Positions 1 through 6,269 of a DNA stretch of 8,096 bases are shown one piece after another. The stretch spans positions 1 to 8,096 of the forward strand of contig JAAXIA010000203.1 of assembly GCA_012270595.1 (NCBI GenBank). The letters run 5' to 3'. How positions within the stretch are numbered: position 1 is the stretch's first letter; every line of letters begins with the position of its first letter. Below the pieces are notes generated by a model. It was not told the DNA's origin. It worked only from the letters and a program-made list of their open reading frames with translations, and searched no databases. This DNA is from Rhodanobacteraceae bacterium (GTDB taxonomy: Bacteria > Pseudomonadota > Gammaproteobacteria > Xanthomonadales > Rhodanobacteraceae). Made by a program: the position numbers and the translations under genes.

Positions 1-624
1 GTGCACCACTTTTCCGTTAAGGAGCATGTCGACCCCCACGGCTACCGGAGCAATCGGCTGGGATAAAAGACTGTCCCAGGCGTTTTTCCAATAAAACGCG
101 ATCTTATCTGCCTTATCGTTGGGTTTGGGGACCACACATAACTCAAATTCAGGACATTGCTCCGGACCCGTGACAGAAATACCGTTAGAACCCACGTAGT
201 ACACCTGACCAGGGTTGCTAGGGTGAACTCGAATGATCCAGGTGAGATGAAAACCATACGACTGAGCAGGTGCAAGCGTATAATCAAACCAGGAAGCCTG
301 ACCACGCCCCCAGCTGGTTATGTATTTTCCATCTATAAACAAATCCACCGCCTGAAATACATCACCGATTTTCGCCGGGTCCCAGTAAAAATGAATATGA
401 CCTTGCCGGTCTGGTCCATCCACACATAATTTATAGGCAGGACAGTCGGCGACGTCTCTGTGATATGTTGTACCTGCTATAACCATGTTGCGTGACAGTG
501 AAGGCGAAGATACCGCCCCCCCGCCTGCACACGCCATACCTGCGGCCAGAAAAAAACCAGAGAGGATGAGCAATAATCGTCCCGTATAACCCGTACAAAC
601 AGTCAACCGGTCAACGCCTGTCAT
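1..624 (-). CDS. Exported protein of unknown function with duplicated Cys-containing module (3' end beyond window)
   Basis: A reading frame of 208 codons is open from an ATG at 622-624 to the window edge, with no stop, so the C-terminus is missing. AAAGGAGG stands 5 bases before the ATG, which fixes the start. I do not recognise the family. Residues 1-16 are a short N-region, 17-31 are hydrophobic (RLLLILSGFFLAAGMAC) and Cys32 follows. This suggests export by a signal peptide, or a lipoprotein with a poor lipobox. After a Gly/Ser-rich stretch come two related modules. Module 1 has CPAYKLCV (Cys61, Cys67), HFYWD (79-81 = FYW) and VDLFIDGK (93-100). Module 2 has CPEFELCV (Cys157, Cys163), AFYWK (177-179) and VDMLLNGK (198-205). 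The alternating hydrophobic and aromatic pattern suggests a beta-sandwich or carbohydrate-binding-like fold, and the close Cys pairs could form disulphides; both points are inference. It has its own promoter and lies 198 bases downstream of galU. Confidence 0.82.
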   Translation of the reverse strand, partial: MTGVDRLTVCTGYTGRLLLILSGFFLAAGMACAGGGAVSSPSLSRNMVIAGTTYHRDVADCPAYKLCVDGPDRQGHIHFYWDPAKIGDVFQAVDLFIDGKYITSWGRGQASWFDYTLAPAQSYGFHLTWIIRVHPSNPGQVYYVGSNGISVTGPEQCPEFELCVVPKPNDKADKIAFYWKNAWDSLLSQPIAPVAVGVDMLLNGKVVH

Positions 625-629
625 AAGTG

Positions 630-637
630 CCTCCTTT
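630..637 (-). promoter_or_regulatory. Strong Shine-Dalgarno of the exported-protein gene
   Basis: On the minus strand AAAGGAGG lies 5 bases before the ATG at 622-624. It nearly matches the full anti-Shine-Dalgarno sequence and is the best ribosome binding site I noticed in the window. It decides the start of the left-edge gene. Confidence 0.8.
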
Positions 638-716
638 CATTTGCATTTCAAAGCGTAGGTAAAGAATGTCACCGCACCAGGTTAGCAAACCAAAGAACCA
701 GATCAGAACGGGGCAG

Positions 717-746
717 ATTATATACCTCCAGCCGTAAATTCAGCAA
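717..746 (-). promoter_or_regulatory. Predicted sigma70-type promoter of the exported-protein gene
   Basis: On the minus strand a perfect -10 hexamer TATAAT (717-722) is preceded, after 18 bases, by TTGCTG (741-746), which matches the -35 consensus at its first three positions. The start of transcription would fall near 710, leaving an untranslated leader of about 85 bases before the ATG at 624. It lies after the end of galU, so the left-edge gene probably has its own transcript. No operator was recognised. Confidence 0.55.
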
Positions 747-758
747 CGACGCTCACTT

Positions 759-798
759 CCCTGCCTTTGCGTGCGCCGTAAAGGCAGGCAGGGCTTTT
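759..798 (+). terminator. GC-rich stem-loop with T-run between galU and the left-edge gene
   Basis: On the plus strand CTGCCTTTGCG (761-771) pairs with CGTAAAGGCAG (777-787), with one G-U pair and a 5-base loop. An alternative outer pairing CCCTGCC/GGCAGGG (759-765/787-793) is followed directly by CTTTTT. The T-run lies on the plus-strand side, so the element looks oriented against the minus-strand genes. In minus-strand RNA the hairpin still forms, with an A-C mismatch, but no U-run follows it. It may end antisense or incoming plus-strand transcription, or act as a weak hairpin barrier 3' of galU. Confidence 0.35.
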
Positions 799-822
799 TC
801 AGGAATTGACTACAAACGGGCG

Positions 823-1698
823 CTAGCCCTGACCCAGGTATGCTGTTCCATCCCCTGAAGGGGCTTTGCTTAAAAAATCACGCACGGTGGGAGCCAGTGC
901 TGGATCCCGCATCGCCATGTGTAAAGTCGCGCGCACCAGTCCAAGCTTGTTGCCGCAGTCAAAGCGGATACCTTTAAAACGGTAGGCCAGCACACGGCTT
1001 TGCTCGTGGAGTAAGCCATCGATGGCATCGGTAAGCTGAATTTCTCCACCGACACCGGGTTTGAGTTGTTCCAGCAGGGGGAAAATACGCCCGGGTAACA
1101 CATAGCGCCCTACCACAGCAAGGTTTGAGGGTGCATTCATTGGCGCTGGTTTTTCTACCATGGAACGGATACATGAACTGCGTTCATTGATAGATTCGAC
1201 GTCAACAATGCCATATTTTTCGGTCTGGTGATGCGCCACTTCCTCTACCGCGATGACGCCTGTTCTTCCATCAGCATTGAGTTGCGCCATCTGGAACAGC
1301 ACGCCGGGGCCATCATGGTCAATCAGATCATCAGGTAATATGACACCAAAGGCCTCATCCCCCACCACCGGTCTGGCACACAGTACCGCGTGTCCAAGTC
1401 CCAATGCTTCGGGCTGGGTAACAAAGATCGCTCGCACGTGCGTCGGCAGTGTACCTTGCACCAGTCTCAACAGTTCCTCTTTGTTTTTCTCCTGCAACTT
1501 GGCTTCCAGCTCGTAAGCCTTGTCGAAGTAATCAGCAATGGCATGCTTATAGCGATTGGTGACGAACACAAGCGTGTCGGCACCGGCCTCCACGGCTTCG
1601 TTCACAGCGTACTGGATCAGCGGTTTATCCAGTACCGGCAACATTTCCTTAGCCACCACCTTGGTCGCAGGAAGAAAACGGGTACCCAAACCGGCCAC
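823..1698 (-). CDS. galU: UTP-glucose-1-phosphate uridylyltransferase, 5' end disrupted
   Basis: GalU makes UDP-glucose from UTP and glucose-1-phosphate in the cytoplasm, feeding LPS core, O-antigen and exopolysaccharide synthesis. Numbering from the GTG at 1698 as residue 1, visible motifs are the nucleotide-binding GLGTRFLPATK (3-13), KEM (17-19), LPDD (121-124), EKP (182-184), GGEIQLTDAI (217-226) and RFDCG (245-249). The body is complete and typical. The 5' end is not: family members begin with a strand like KVVFPV before AGLGTRF. Those codons are present in frame (1714-1699, RKVVFP), but TGA (1717-1719) precedes them. The nearest ATG (1718-1720) is out of frame, and an in-frame GTG (1729-1731) right after the wbpM stop is cut off by the TGA. 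GTG at 1698 is therefore the only standard in-frame start before the motif, and it would lose part of the first beta strand. This could be a recent mutation, a sequence error or unusual initiation. It is the last gene of the operon. Confidence 0.85.
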   Translation of the reverse strand: MAGLGTRFLPATKVVAKEMLPVLDKPLIQYAVNEAVEAGADTLVFVTNRYKHAIADYFDKAYELEAKLQEKNKEELLRLVQGTLPTHVRAIFVTQPEALGLGHAVLCARPVVGDEAFGVILPDDLIDHDGPGVLFQMAQLNADGRTGVIAVEEVAHHQTEKYGIVDVESINERSSCIRSMVEKPAPMNAPSNLAVVGRYVLPGRIFPLLEQLKPGVGGEIQLTDAIDGLLHEQSRVLAYRFKGIRFDCGNKLGLVRATLHMAMRDPALAPTVRDFLSKAPSGDGTAYLGQG

Positions 1699-1731
1699 CG
1701 GGAAAACGACTTTCCGTCATGCTGTACTCAC

Positions 1732-3636
1732 TCAACCTGTCTCTTTGCTGTGGGGATGTATGGAAACGACATTATTGGCCTGGGCACCACCATTCCAGTT
1801 GAAGGAAGGCAGAATATCGGATAAATGGCGCTGCAAGGCTTTTTCGTCGCATTGGACGACTGCTTCGCTGGCGGTGACAATCTGGGTCTGCACCTTGTTC
1901 CAGGACAAGGGGCGGTGGTGTGCCCGAAAAATCTGTGCATGTTCGGTTATGGTGTAGTGTTCCTGTGGATGAAAAAGTTCTTCAAACAATTTTTCGCCTG
2001 GACGCAAGCCCACATAGACGATAGCAATATCGACATCTGGTTTCTTTCCCGAGAGCTGGATCATCTGTCTGGCCAAGTCACGGATCTTGATGGATTCGCC
2101 CATATCCAGCGCAAAGATTTCCCCCCCATGGCCCAGGGCCGCTGCCTGCAAGATCAACTGACTGGCCTCAGGAATGCTCATGAAATAACGGGAAATATCA
2201 GGATGGGTGACAGTTACTGGACCACCTTGGCGAATCTGCTCACGAAACAAGGGCACGACTGAACCAGCTGAGTCAAGTACGTTACCAAAACGCACGGTGA
2301 TAAAGCGGGTTGTCGAATGCGCACCCAAACCCTGGCACCAGATTTCGGCAATCCGCTTACAGGCACCCATCACACTGGTCGGATTGACTGCTTTATCGGT
2401 GGAAATAAGAACAAAGCATTCCACGTCATGCCGATCAGACAAGTCAGCCACTGTACGAGTCGCTAATACGTTATTGCGAAAAGCGGTGCGTAGCTGAGCT
2501 TGAAGCAAGGGTACGTGCTTGTAGGCTGCTGCATGGAACACAATATGCGGTTTAAAATCGTGAAACAGACGGGCCATAGCTACTTCATCACCGCAATCAG
2601 CAAGCACACCGTTCAAAACCATATCCGGGTAGGCCCCGCTCAATTCGCGGGTAATCTGGTAAAGATTGAACTCACAGTTATCGACAATGGTTAACGAGTG
2701 TGCAGCCAAACGGGCCACTTGTCGGCACAATGCCGAACCGATGGAGCCGCCACCTCCGGTCACCAGCACGCGGTGCCCGGTAAGAATTTCCCTGATGGCC
2801 GCCCAATCCAGTTCAACCGCATTACGACCGAGCAAATCTTCAATGGCGACTTCCCGGACCTGGTTAACATGGGCACGCCCGGCAACCACATCCTCCAGCC
2901 GTGGCACAATACGGTAAGGCAATCCGGTTTGCTCGCAGCCTTGTACCATCTCACGGATTTTGCTGGAGCTGGAAGATGTATGGGTGATAAGCAACATCCG
3001 GGCGTTACTTGCACGCGCCACTCTGGATAACTGCTTGAGCGTTCCAAGTACCGGATAACCCTTGATGCGGGTACCCCGCAAGTTCGGGTTTTCATCCACG
3101 AAACCTACCACTTTATAGTGTTTATCGCGCAGCAGGTCGCCAAGCAAGGTGGCCCCGGCGTTTTCCGCGCCGAGAATAAGCACACGCTGCCCGCTTTTCC
3201 TGGAGAATAATGTGCGCCGCCAGTTGTCTTTCCATAAGCGATAGGCAATGCGCGGCAAGCCCAGGCACACAGTCAACAGACATGGGTAGAGGATAAGTAC
3301 CGAACGCGGCACACCATAAAGACGGTCATACAGGAACAGACTCAAATAAATGGCGAAGCTGCCCAGCACTGCCGCGCGCAGGATATTCCAAAGATCCGGC
3401 AAACTGGCAAAGCGCCATATGCCCCGATAGAGGCCAGTCCAGGCAAACAGCAGCGTCTGCGCAATTAATACCAGAGGGAACTCCAGGTGGGCATAGCTCA
3501 ACCCAACTTGCAAGCTCGTATCCAGCACATAACGCAGCTCTTTAGCGCCCCACCAGGCTAACGCCGTCATCACCAAGTCGTGAATCACGACAGCGAGTCG
3601 CAGATAGCCCACATCAATGATCTTACGTAATCCCAT
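1732..3636 (-). CDS. wbpM: WbpM/FlaA1-type membrane nucleotide-sugar 4,6-dehydratase
   Basis: This is a 634-residue inner-membrane protein of the WbpM/PglF/CapD family, which converts UDP-GlcNAc to its 4-keto-6-deoxy derivative for O-antigen or capsule sugars. The N-terminus has about four membrane segments (roughly residues 11-32, 50-70, 84-103 and 110-130). A first Rossmann-like domain follows with VLILGAENAG (152-161). The catalytic SDR domain has TGGGGSIGS (293-301) for the dinucleotide, HAAAYKHVPLL (368-378), and STDKAVNPTSVMGACKR (412-428), in which Met423 and Lys427 replace the usual Tyr-x3-Lys. Further family motifs are RFGNVLDSAGSV (449-460) and RPGEKLFEEL (545-554). The Met-for-Tyr active site is typical of the large membrane dehydratases. 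Length is close to Pseudomonas WbpM (about 665). The start lies 9 bases after the upstream stop, with an AAAGAGA ribosome site between. The exact sugar product cannot be read from the sequence; family assignment is firm. Confidence 0.93.
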   Translation of the reverse strand: MGLRKIIDVGYLRLAVVIHDLVMTALAWWGAKELRYVLDTSLQVGLSYAHLEFPLVLIAQTLLFAWTGLYRGIWRFASLPDLWNILRAAVLGSFAIYLSLFLYDRLYGVPRSVLILYPCLLTVCLGLPRIAYRLWKDNWRRTLFSRKSGQRVLILGAENAGATLLGDLLRDKHYKVVGFVDENPNLRGTRIKGYPVLGTLKQLSRVARASNARMLLITHTSSSSSKIREMVQGCEQTGLPYRIVPRLEDVVAGRAHVNQVREVAIEDLLGRNAVELDWAAIREILTGHRVLVTGGGGSIGSALCRQVARLAAHSLTIVDNCEFNLYQITRELSGAYPDMVLNGVLADCGDEVAMARLFHDFKPHIVFHAAAYKHVPLLQAQLRTAFRNNVLATRTVADLSDRHDVECFVLISTDKAVNPTSVMGACKRIAEIWCQGLGAHSTTRFITVRFGNVLDSAGSVVPLFREQIRQGGPVTVTHPDISRYFMSIPEASQLILQAAALGHGGEIFALDMGESIKIRDLARQMIQLSGKKPDVDIAIVYVGLRPGEKLFEELFHPQEHYTITEHAQIFRAHHRPLSWNKVQTQIVTASEAVVQCDEKALQRHLSDILPSFNWNGGAQANNVVSIHPHSKETG

Positions 3637-3645
3637 AGGATCTCT

Positions 3646-4653
3646 TTAAGGCTGCCCGCACCGCAAAAGTCGGCGTTTCATCACTAGCCAGATAACGGTC
3701 GCAACCAGATAGGTCAACAGGCAGCACGGTAATGCCAGAGATGCAAAAAACAGGGAGATAACAGCCAGAGGCAGTACCACCAAGGTATTCCACGCCAGAT
3801 AACACATCACAACAGCAGCGTGTGAATAGTTTGTGCGTACCATCCACTGATACAGATGCTCGCGATGCGCACTATACCAGAGACGCCCACGACTAATACG
3901 ATGAAGCAAGGTCAAGCTGGCATCCGTCACAAATGCTGAACAAAGAATAAGGGAAGGCCATATGGCATGCGGGTGCACGTGCCAGAGCATGGCGATCCAG
4001 ATAAAAAGCAGTAGACCAAGGCTACCGCTGCCCACGTCCCCCATAAAGATACGCGCAGGTGCCATGTTGTAACGTAAAAAGCCCAGGCAGGCTGCCGCCG
4101 TGCAGGCACAAACTGTAGAGAGCGCCAATTGCCCGACCAGGTAAGTGATGAGGCTCAATCCTATGGACACGAAAACGCCTTGCTGTGCCAACAGTCCATC
4201 GATGCCATCCATAAAATTATGCAGGTTAATGCTCCAGGTCCCGGCCAGCAGCAGACATGGCCACCACCAGAACCCTCCACCGTGCAGCAGCAAGCCCGAA
4301 AACAATCCGGTAGCAAGCAACTGCACAGCAAAACGCAGTCGTGCTGACAGCGAGTGCTTATCATCCAGCCAACCAACAAAGGCCACAGTGCCCAGGGCGA
4401 CAAACACACCAGCAGTCACCCGTGCTGGCCAGGACTGCGATAACAAAGACAAACAAAGCGGTAGTGTGAAGAGCAGAGTCAGCACCAGACCAGCACCGCC
4501 GCCACGCGGCGTGGATATCCGATGTGAGCGCCGATAACCGGGGTGATCAAGCATGCCATAACGGCACGCATAACTGATAACCGCGCGCGTCCCGCCAAGT
4601 GACAACAACAAGCTTGCGGCAATCAAACCTGCCGCCTGCACATAAAAAGACAT
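3646..4653 (-). CDS. wbpL: WbpL/WecA-type undecaprenyl-phosphate sugar-phosphate transferase
   Basis: A 335-residue polytopic membrane protein of the MraY/WecA/WbpL superfamily. Such enzymes move a HexNAc-1-phosphate from UDP-sugar onto undecaprenyl phosphate and so start O-antigen or related polysaccharide synthesis at the inner membrane. Superfamily motifs are present in order: H44 with TPRGGG (48-53), the metal-binding WLDDKHSLSARLR (95-107, Asp97-Asp98), NLHNFMDGIDG (143-153), FMGDVGSG (203-210) and the cytoplasmic-loop HREH (263-266). About ten hydrophobic segments surround them. I chose ATG 4653 (MSFYVQAAG) over an upstream in-frame start at 4752: the extension would overlap lapB by about 90 bases and is not hydrophobic in the right way, whereas GAGGT lies 4 bases before this ATG and overlaps the lapB stop. 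That arrangement suggests translational coupling to lapB. The symbol denotes family; the donor sugar is not determined. Confidence 0.88.
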   Translation of the reverse strand: MSFYVQAAGLIAASLLLSLGGTRAVISYACRYGMLDHPGYRRSHRISTPRGGGAGLVLTLLFTLPLCLSLLSQSWPARVTAGVFVALGTVAFVGWLDDKHSLSARLRFAVQLLATGLFSGLLLHGGGFWWWPCLLLAGTWSINLHNFMDGIDGLLAQQGVFVSIGLSLITYLVGQLALSTVCACTAAACLGFLRYNMAPARIFMGDVGSGSLGLLLFIWIAMLWHVHPHAIWPSLILCSAFVTDASLTLLHRISRGRLWYSAHREHLYQWMVRTNYSHAAVVMCYLAWNTLVVLPLAVISLFFASLALPCCLLTYLVATVIWLVMKRRLLRCGQP

Positions 4654-4660
4654 GCATACC

Positions 4661-5836
4661 TCATTCACCAGCAACGCCATAAATTGGCCTGATTGTGCTC
4701 CAGCTCCTGCAGCTGGGACATTGCCAATGATGGGATCTGGCACTGAAACCACAATGAATGCAGTGGTAACTCATCTGTCCTTCCAGAAGCTTTTCGGTCA
4801 ACTTGCGCAGAATGAGACAATGCTCCCCCACTTCGCCCTGGATTTTATCAGCTGTGGCATCAACCAGAGCGATCAGTCCACGCGCCGAGGGGCGCCGCCT
4901 CAACTCTGTGGTGAGAAAGTCAATCGCTACCTTCTCACCATCACGCTGGCGATATAACTGCGTTAATGCCAACACGGGTGAAATACCCTCATAACGCTCA
5001 AGCACGTCACCCAAAAAGCGTTCGACTGGTTGCATCAGGCCTGGACGTGTATACACGTCCAACAATAACGGCAGGACTTCTGGCACCAGATGGATATCTG
5101 CGTGCACCGCACATCCATAAGCCTCGATCGCCTCTTCAAGTCTGTTTTCCTCACGGTACAGCTGACCGGTGATCAACCAGGCGCGGGCGCACTCACGCTG
5201 ACATTGAAACGCCTTTTCCAGACAGGCCCGCTGCTTAGCCCGATCACCATATTGCGCCGCCTGCTGGGCCTGTTCACAATAAAACTGGGCCACAGTCGCC
5301 GAGGTATCCTCACCTGTCGTTGCCTCAAGCCGTTGCATATAGTTAATAGCCTGATCCCAGTCACGCTCCTGCTGATAAATCGAAACCAACTGACGTAGCA
5401 CTGTCGATGTATGGTTTTCCATCGCCACCAGATCGGAAAACAAGGCTTCAGCACGATCAAGCAACCCTGCCCGCATGTAGTCCTCACCCAGCTCAAGCAA
5501 GGCGAGCGTCTTCATCTGCACAGGCAGCTGAGCGCGCGAAACAAGGTGCTGGTGCAGGCGTATCGCCCGATCCACTTCACCGCGCCGACGAAACAAGGTT
5601 CCAAGTGCCAACTGCATTTCCACGCTATCACGGTCATGCTCAATCAAACGCGAAAATACTTCAATGGCCTTGTCCTGCTCCTCATTGAGCAAATAATTAA
5701 GGCCACGGAAATAATCAGAAGAAAGTTCACCCACGCGCGCGCGCCGCACACCGCCCCAGCGCGCTGTAAACCAACCGCAGGCGAAAAGGGCCGGAAACGC
5801 CAACCCAAGCACATATTCCGTACAGATGGAGTTCAT
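4661..5836 (-). CDS. lapB: Lipopolysaccharide assembly protein LapB (YciM), TPR and rubredoxin-like metal-binding protein
   Basis: LapB is an inner-membrane-anchored cytoplasmic protein that in E. coli promotes FtsH-dependent degradation of LpxC, and so sets the rate of lipid A synthesis. This copy has 391 residues, against 389 in E. coli. An N-terminal membrane helix (about 6-24) is followed by a basic patch and GLNYLLNEEQDKAIE (46-60), a family hallmark starting the first TPR. TPR-type helices continue to about residue 320. The C-terminus carries two Cys pairs, YHCIHCGF (Cys359, Cys362) and QCPSCRSW (Cys373, Cys376), the rubredoxin-like zinc/iron site. The gene lies 31 bases after lapA, the usual partner. 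Its TGA overlaps the ribosome binding site of the next gene. All family features are intact, so the call is firm. Confidence 0.95.
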   Translation of the reverse strand: MNSICTEYVLGLAFPALFACGWFTARWGGVRRARVGELSSDYFRGLNYLLNEEQDKAIEVFSRLIEHDRDSVEMQLALGTLFRRRGEVDRAIRLHQHLVSRAQLPVQMKTLALLELGEDYMRAGLLDRAEALFSDLVAMENHTSTVLRQLVSIYQQERDWDQAINYMQRLEATTGEDTSATVAQFYCEQAQQAAQYGDRAKQRACLEKAFQCQRECARAWLITGQLYREENRLEEAIEAYGCAVHADIHLVPEVLPLLLDVYTRPGLMQPVERFLGDVLERYEGISPVLALTQLYRQRDGEKVAIDFLTTELRRRPSARGLIALVDATADKIQGEVGEHCLILRKLTEKLLEGQMSYHCIHCGFSARSHHWQCPSCRSWSTIRPIYGVAGE

Positions 5837-5867
5837 CAGCTAAGCCATTATCACCATAAGATCACCC

Positions 5868-6098
5868 CTAATGGTCCTTGCGCACCTGCTTGCAGCGCTG
5901 CTGCCATACCATGCCGAACCACGCACTTAACCCTCCAAGCAGCCAGCCTATACCCAGTGCCAACAGCAAGGCGGCACCTTTAGGTAAATGCAGGTGGGCA
6001 AACCCCAGGTCATAATTGACCGAATCGGCATTGAGTACCCCCAGCATCACGCCTGCGGCGACAAAAACCAAACAGACAGGAATCATGACAGCTCGCAT
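5868..6098 (-). CDS. lapA: Lipopolysaccharide assembly protein LapA (DUF1049)
   Basis: A 76-residue inner-membrane protein with two helices (about 5-22 and 41-63) flanking a short loop. GVLNADSVNYDLGF (20-33) and LLLALGIGWLLGG (44-56) match the LapA family pattern of an Asn-Ala-x2-Val loop and a Gly-rich second helix. LapA interacts with LapB in lipopolysaccharide assembly. The protein is shorter than E. coli LapA (about 100 residues), lacking most of the cytoplasmic tail after the second helix. The ATG at 6098 has only a weak, distant GAGG; ATG 6086 (Met5) is an alternative. It is the first gene of the envelope operon. In Xanthomonas-like genomes I recall rpsA and ihfB upstream, but here rodZ is the upstream gene. 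Confidence 0.9.
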   Translation of the reverse strand: MRAVMIPVCLVFVAAGVMLGVLNADSVNYDLGFAHLHLPKGAALLLALGIGWLLGGLSAWFGMVWQQRCKQVRKDH

Positions 6099-6233
6099 CA
6101 GATGACTTTAGCCTCATTGTCAATGCGCCACACTTTTGATGGCAATGCGTAAATTTTACTCCACCCCGTGGCAGCTTATCGTCACTCATCCGCCCGACCA
6201 GGCGCTAGCGACCGCGCAGTCATACGCACCCTG

Positions 6234-6259
6234 GCAACATTAGCATTGCTAATCGTTGC
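6234..6259 (-). other. Stem-loop just downstream of rodZ
   Basis: On the minus strand GCAAC-(G)-ATTAGC pairs with GCTAAT-GTTGC around a 3-base loop: eleven base pairs with one bulged base. It starts about 10 bases after the rodZ stop. No U-run follows, so it is not a canonical intrinsic terminator; it could stabilise the 3' end of the pilF-rodZ message. The rest of the 6099-6269 spacer holds no gene that I can see. A TAAAAT at 6153-6158 (minus strand) could be a -10 box for lapA but lacks a clear -35 partner. Confidence 0.4.
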
Positions 6260-6269
6260 TTCTACCCAT

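Noticed and set aside
42..305. Closed minus-strand frame of 87 codons near the left edge
   Set aside because: It lies in another frame inside the longer open frame 1-624, which has the strong ribosome site, signal-like N-terminus and repeated modules.
1697..1735. UGA read as tryptophan (alternative code), giving GalU from GTG 1731 or a WbpM-GalU fusion
   Set aside because: Only this one in-frame TGA interrupts a conserved gene. Trp positions in the other proteins that I translated by hand use TGG, and TGA ends rlmN, lapB and wbpM at the places expected for their families.
1390..1957. Plus-strand open frames across galU and the end of wbpM
   Set aside because: They are antisense to two well-recognised genes, have no family resemblance and reflect the reading pattern of the coding strand.
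2500..3095. Several open frames on both strands inside wbpM
   Set aside because: They coincide with the conserved dehydratase domain in the real frame and encode no recognisable protein.
4654..4752. Upstream extension of the wbpL-like gene into lapB
   Set aside because: The extra 33 residues overlap the rubredoxin-coding end of lapB, and the ATG at 4653 has a well-placed GAGGT.
6099..6269. Remnant of ihfB or ispG in the spacer before lapA
   Set aside because: A few codons in one frame vaguely recall the basic end of IhfB, but the match is too short to separate from chance.
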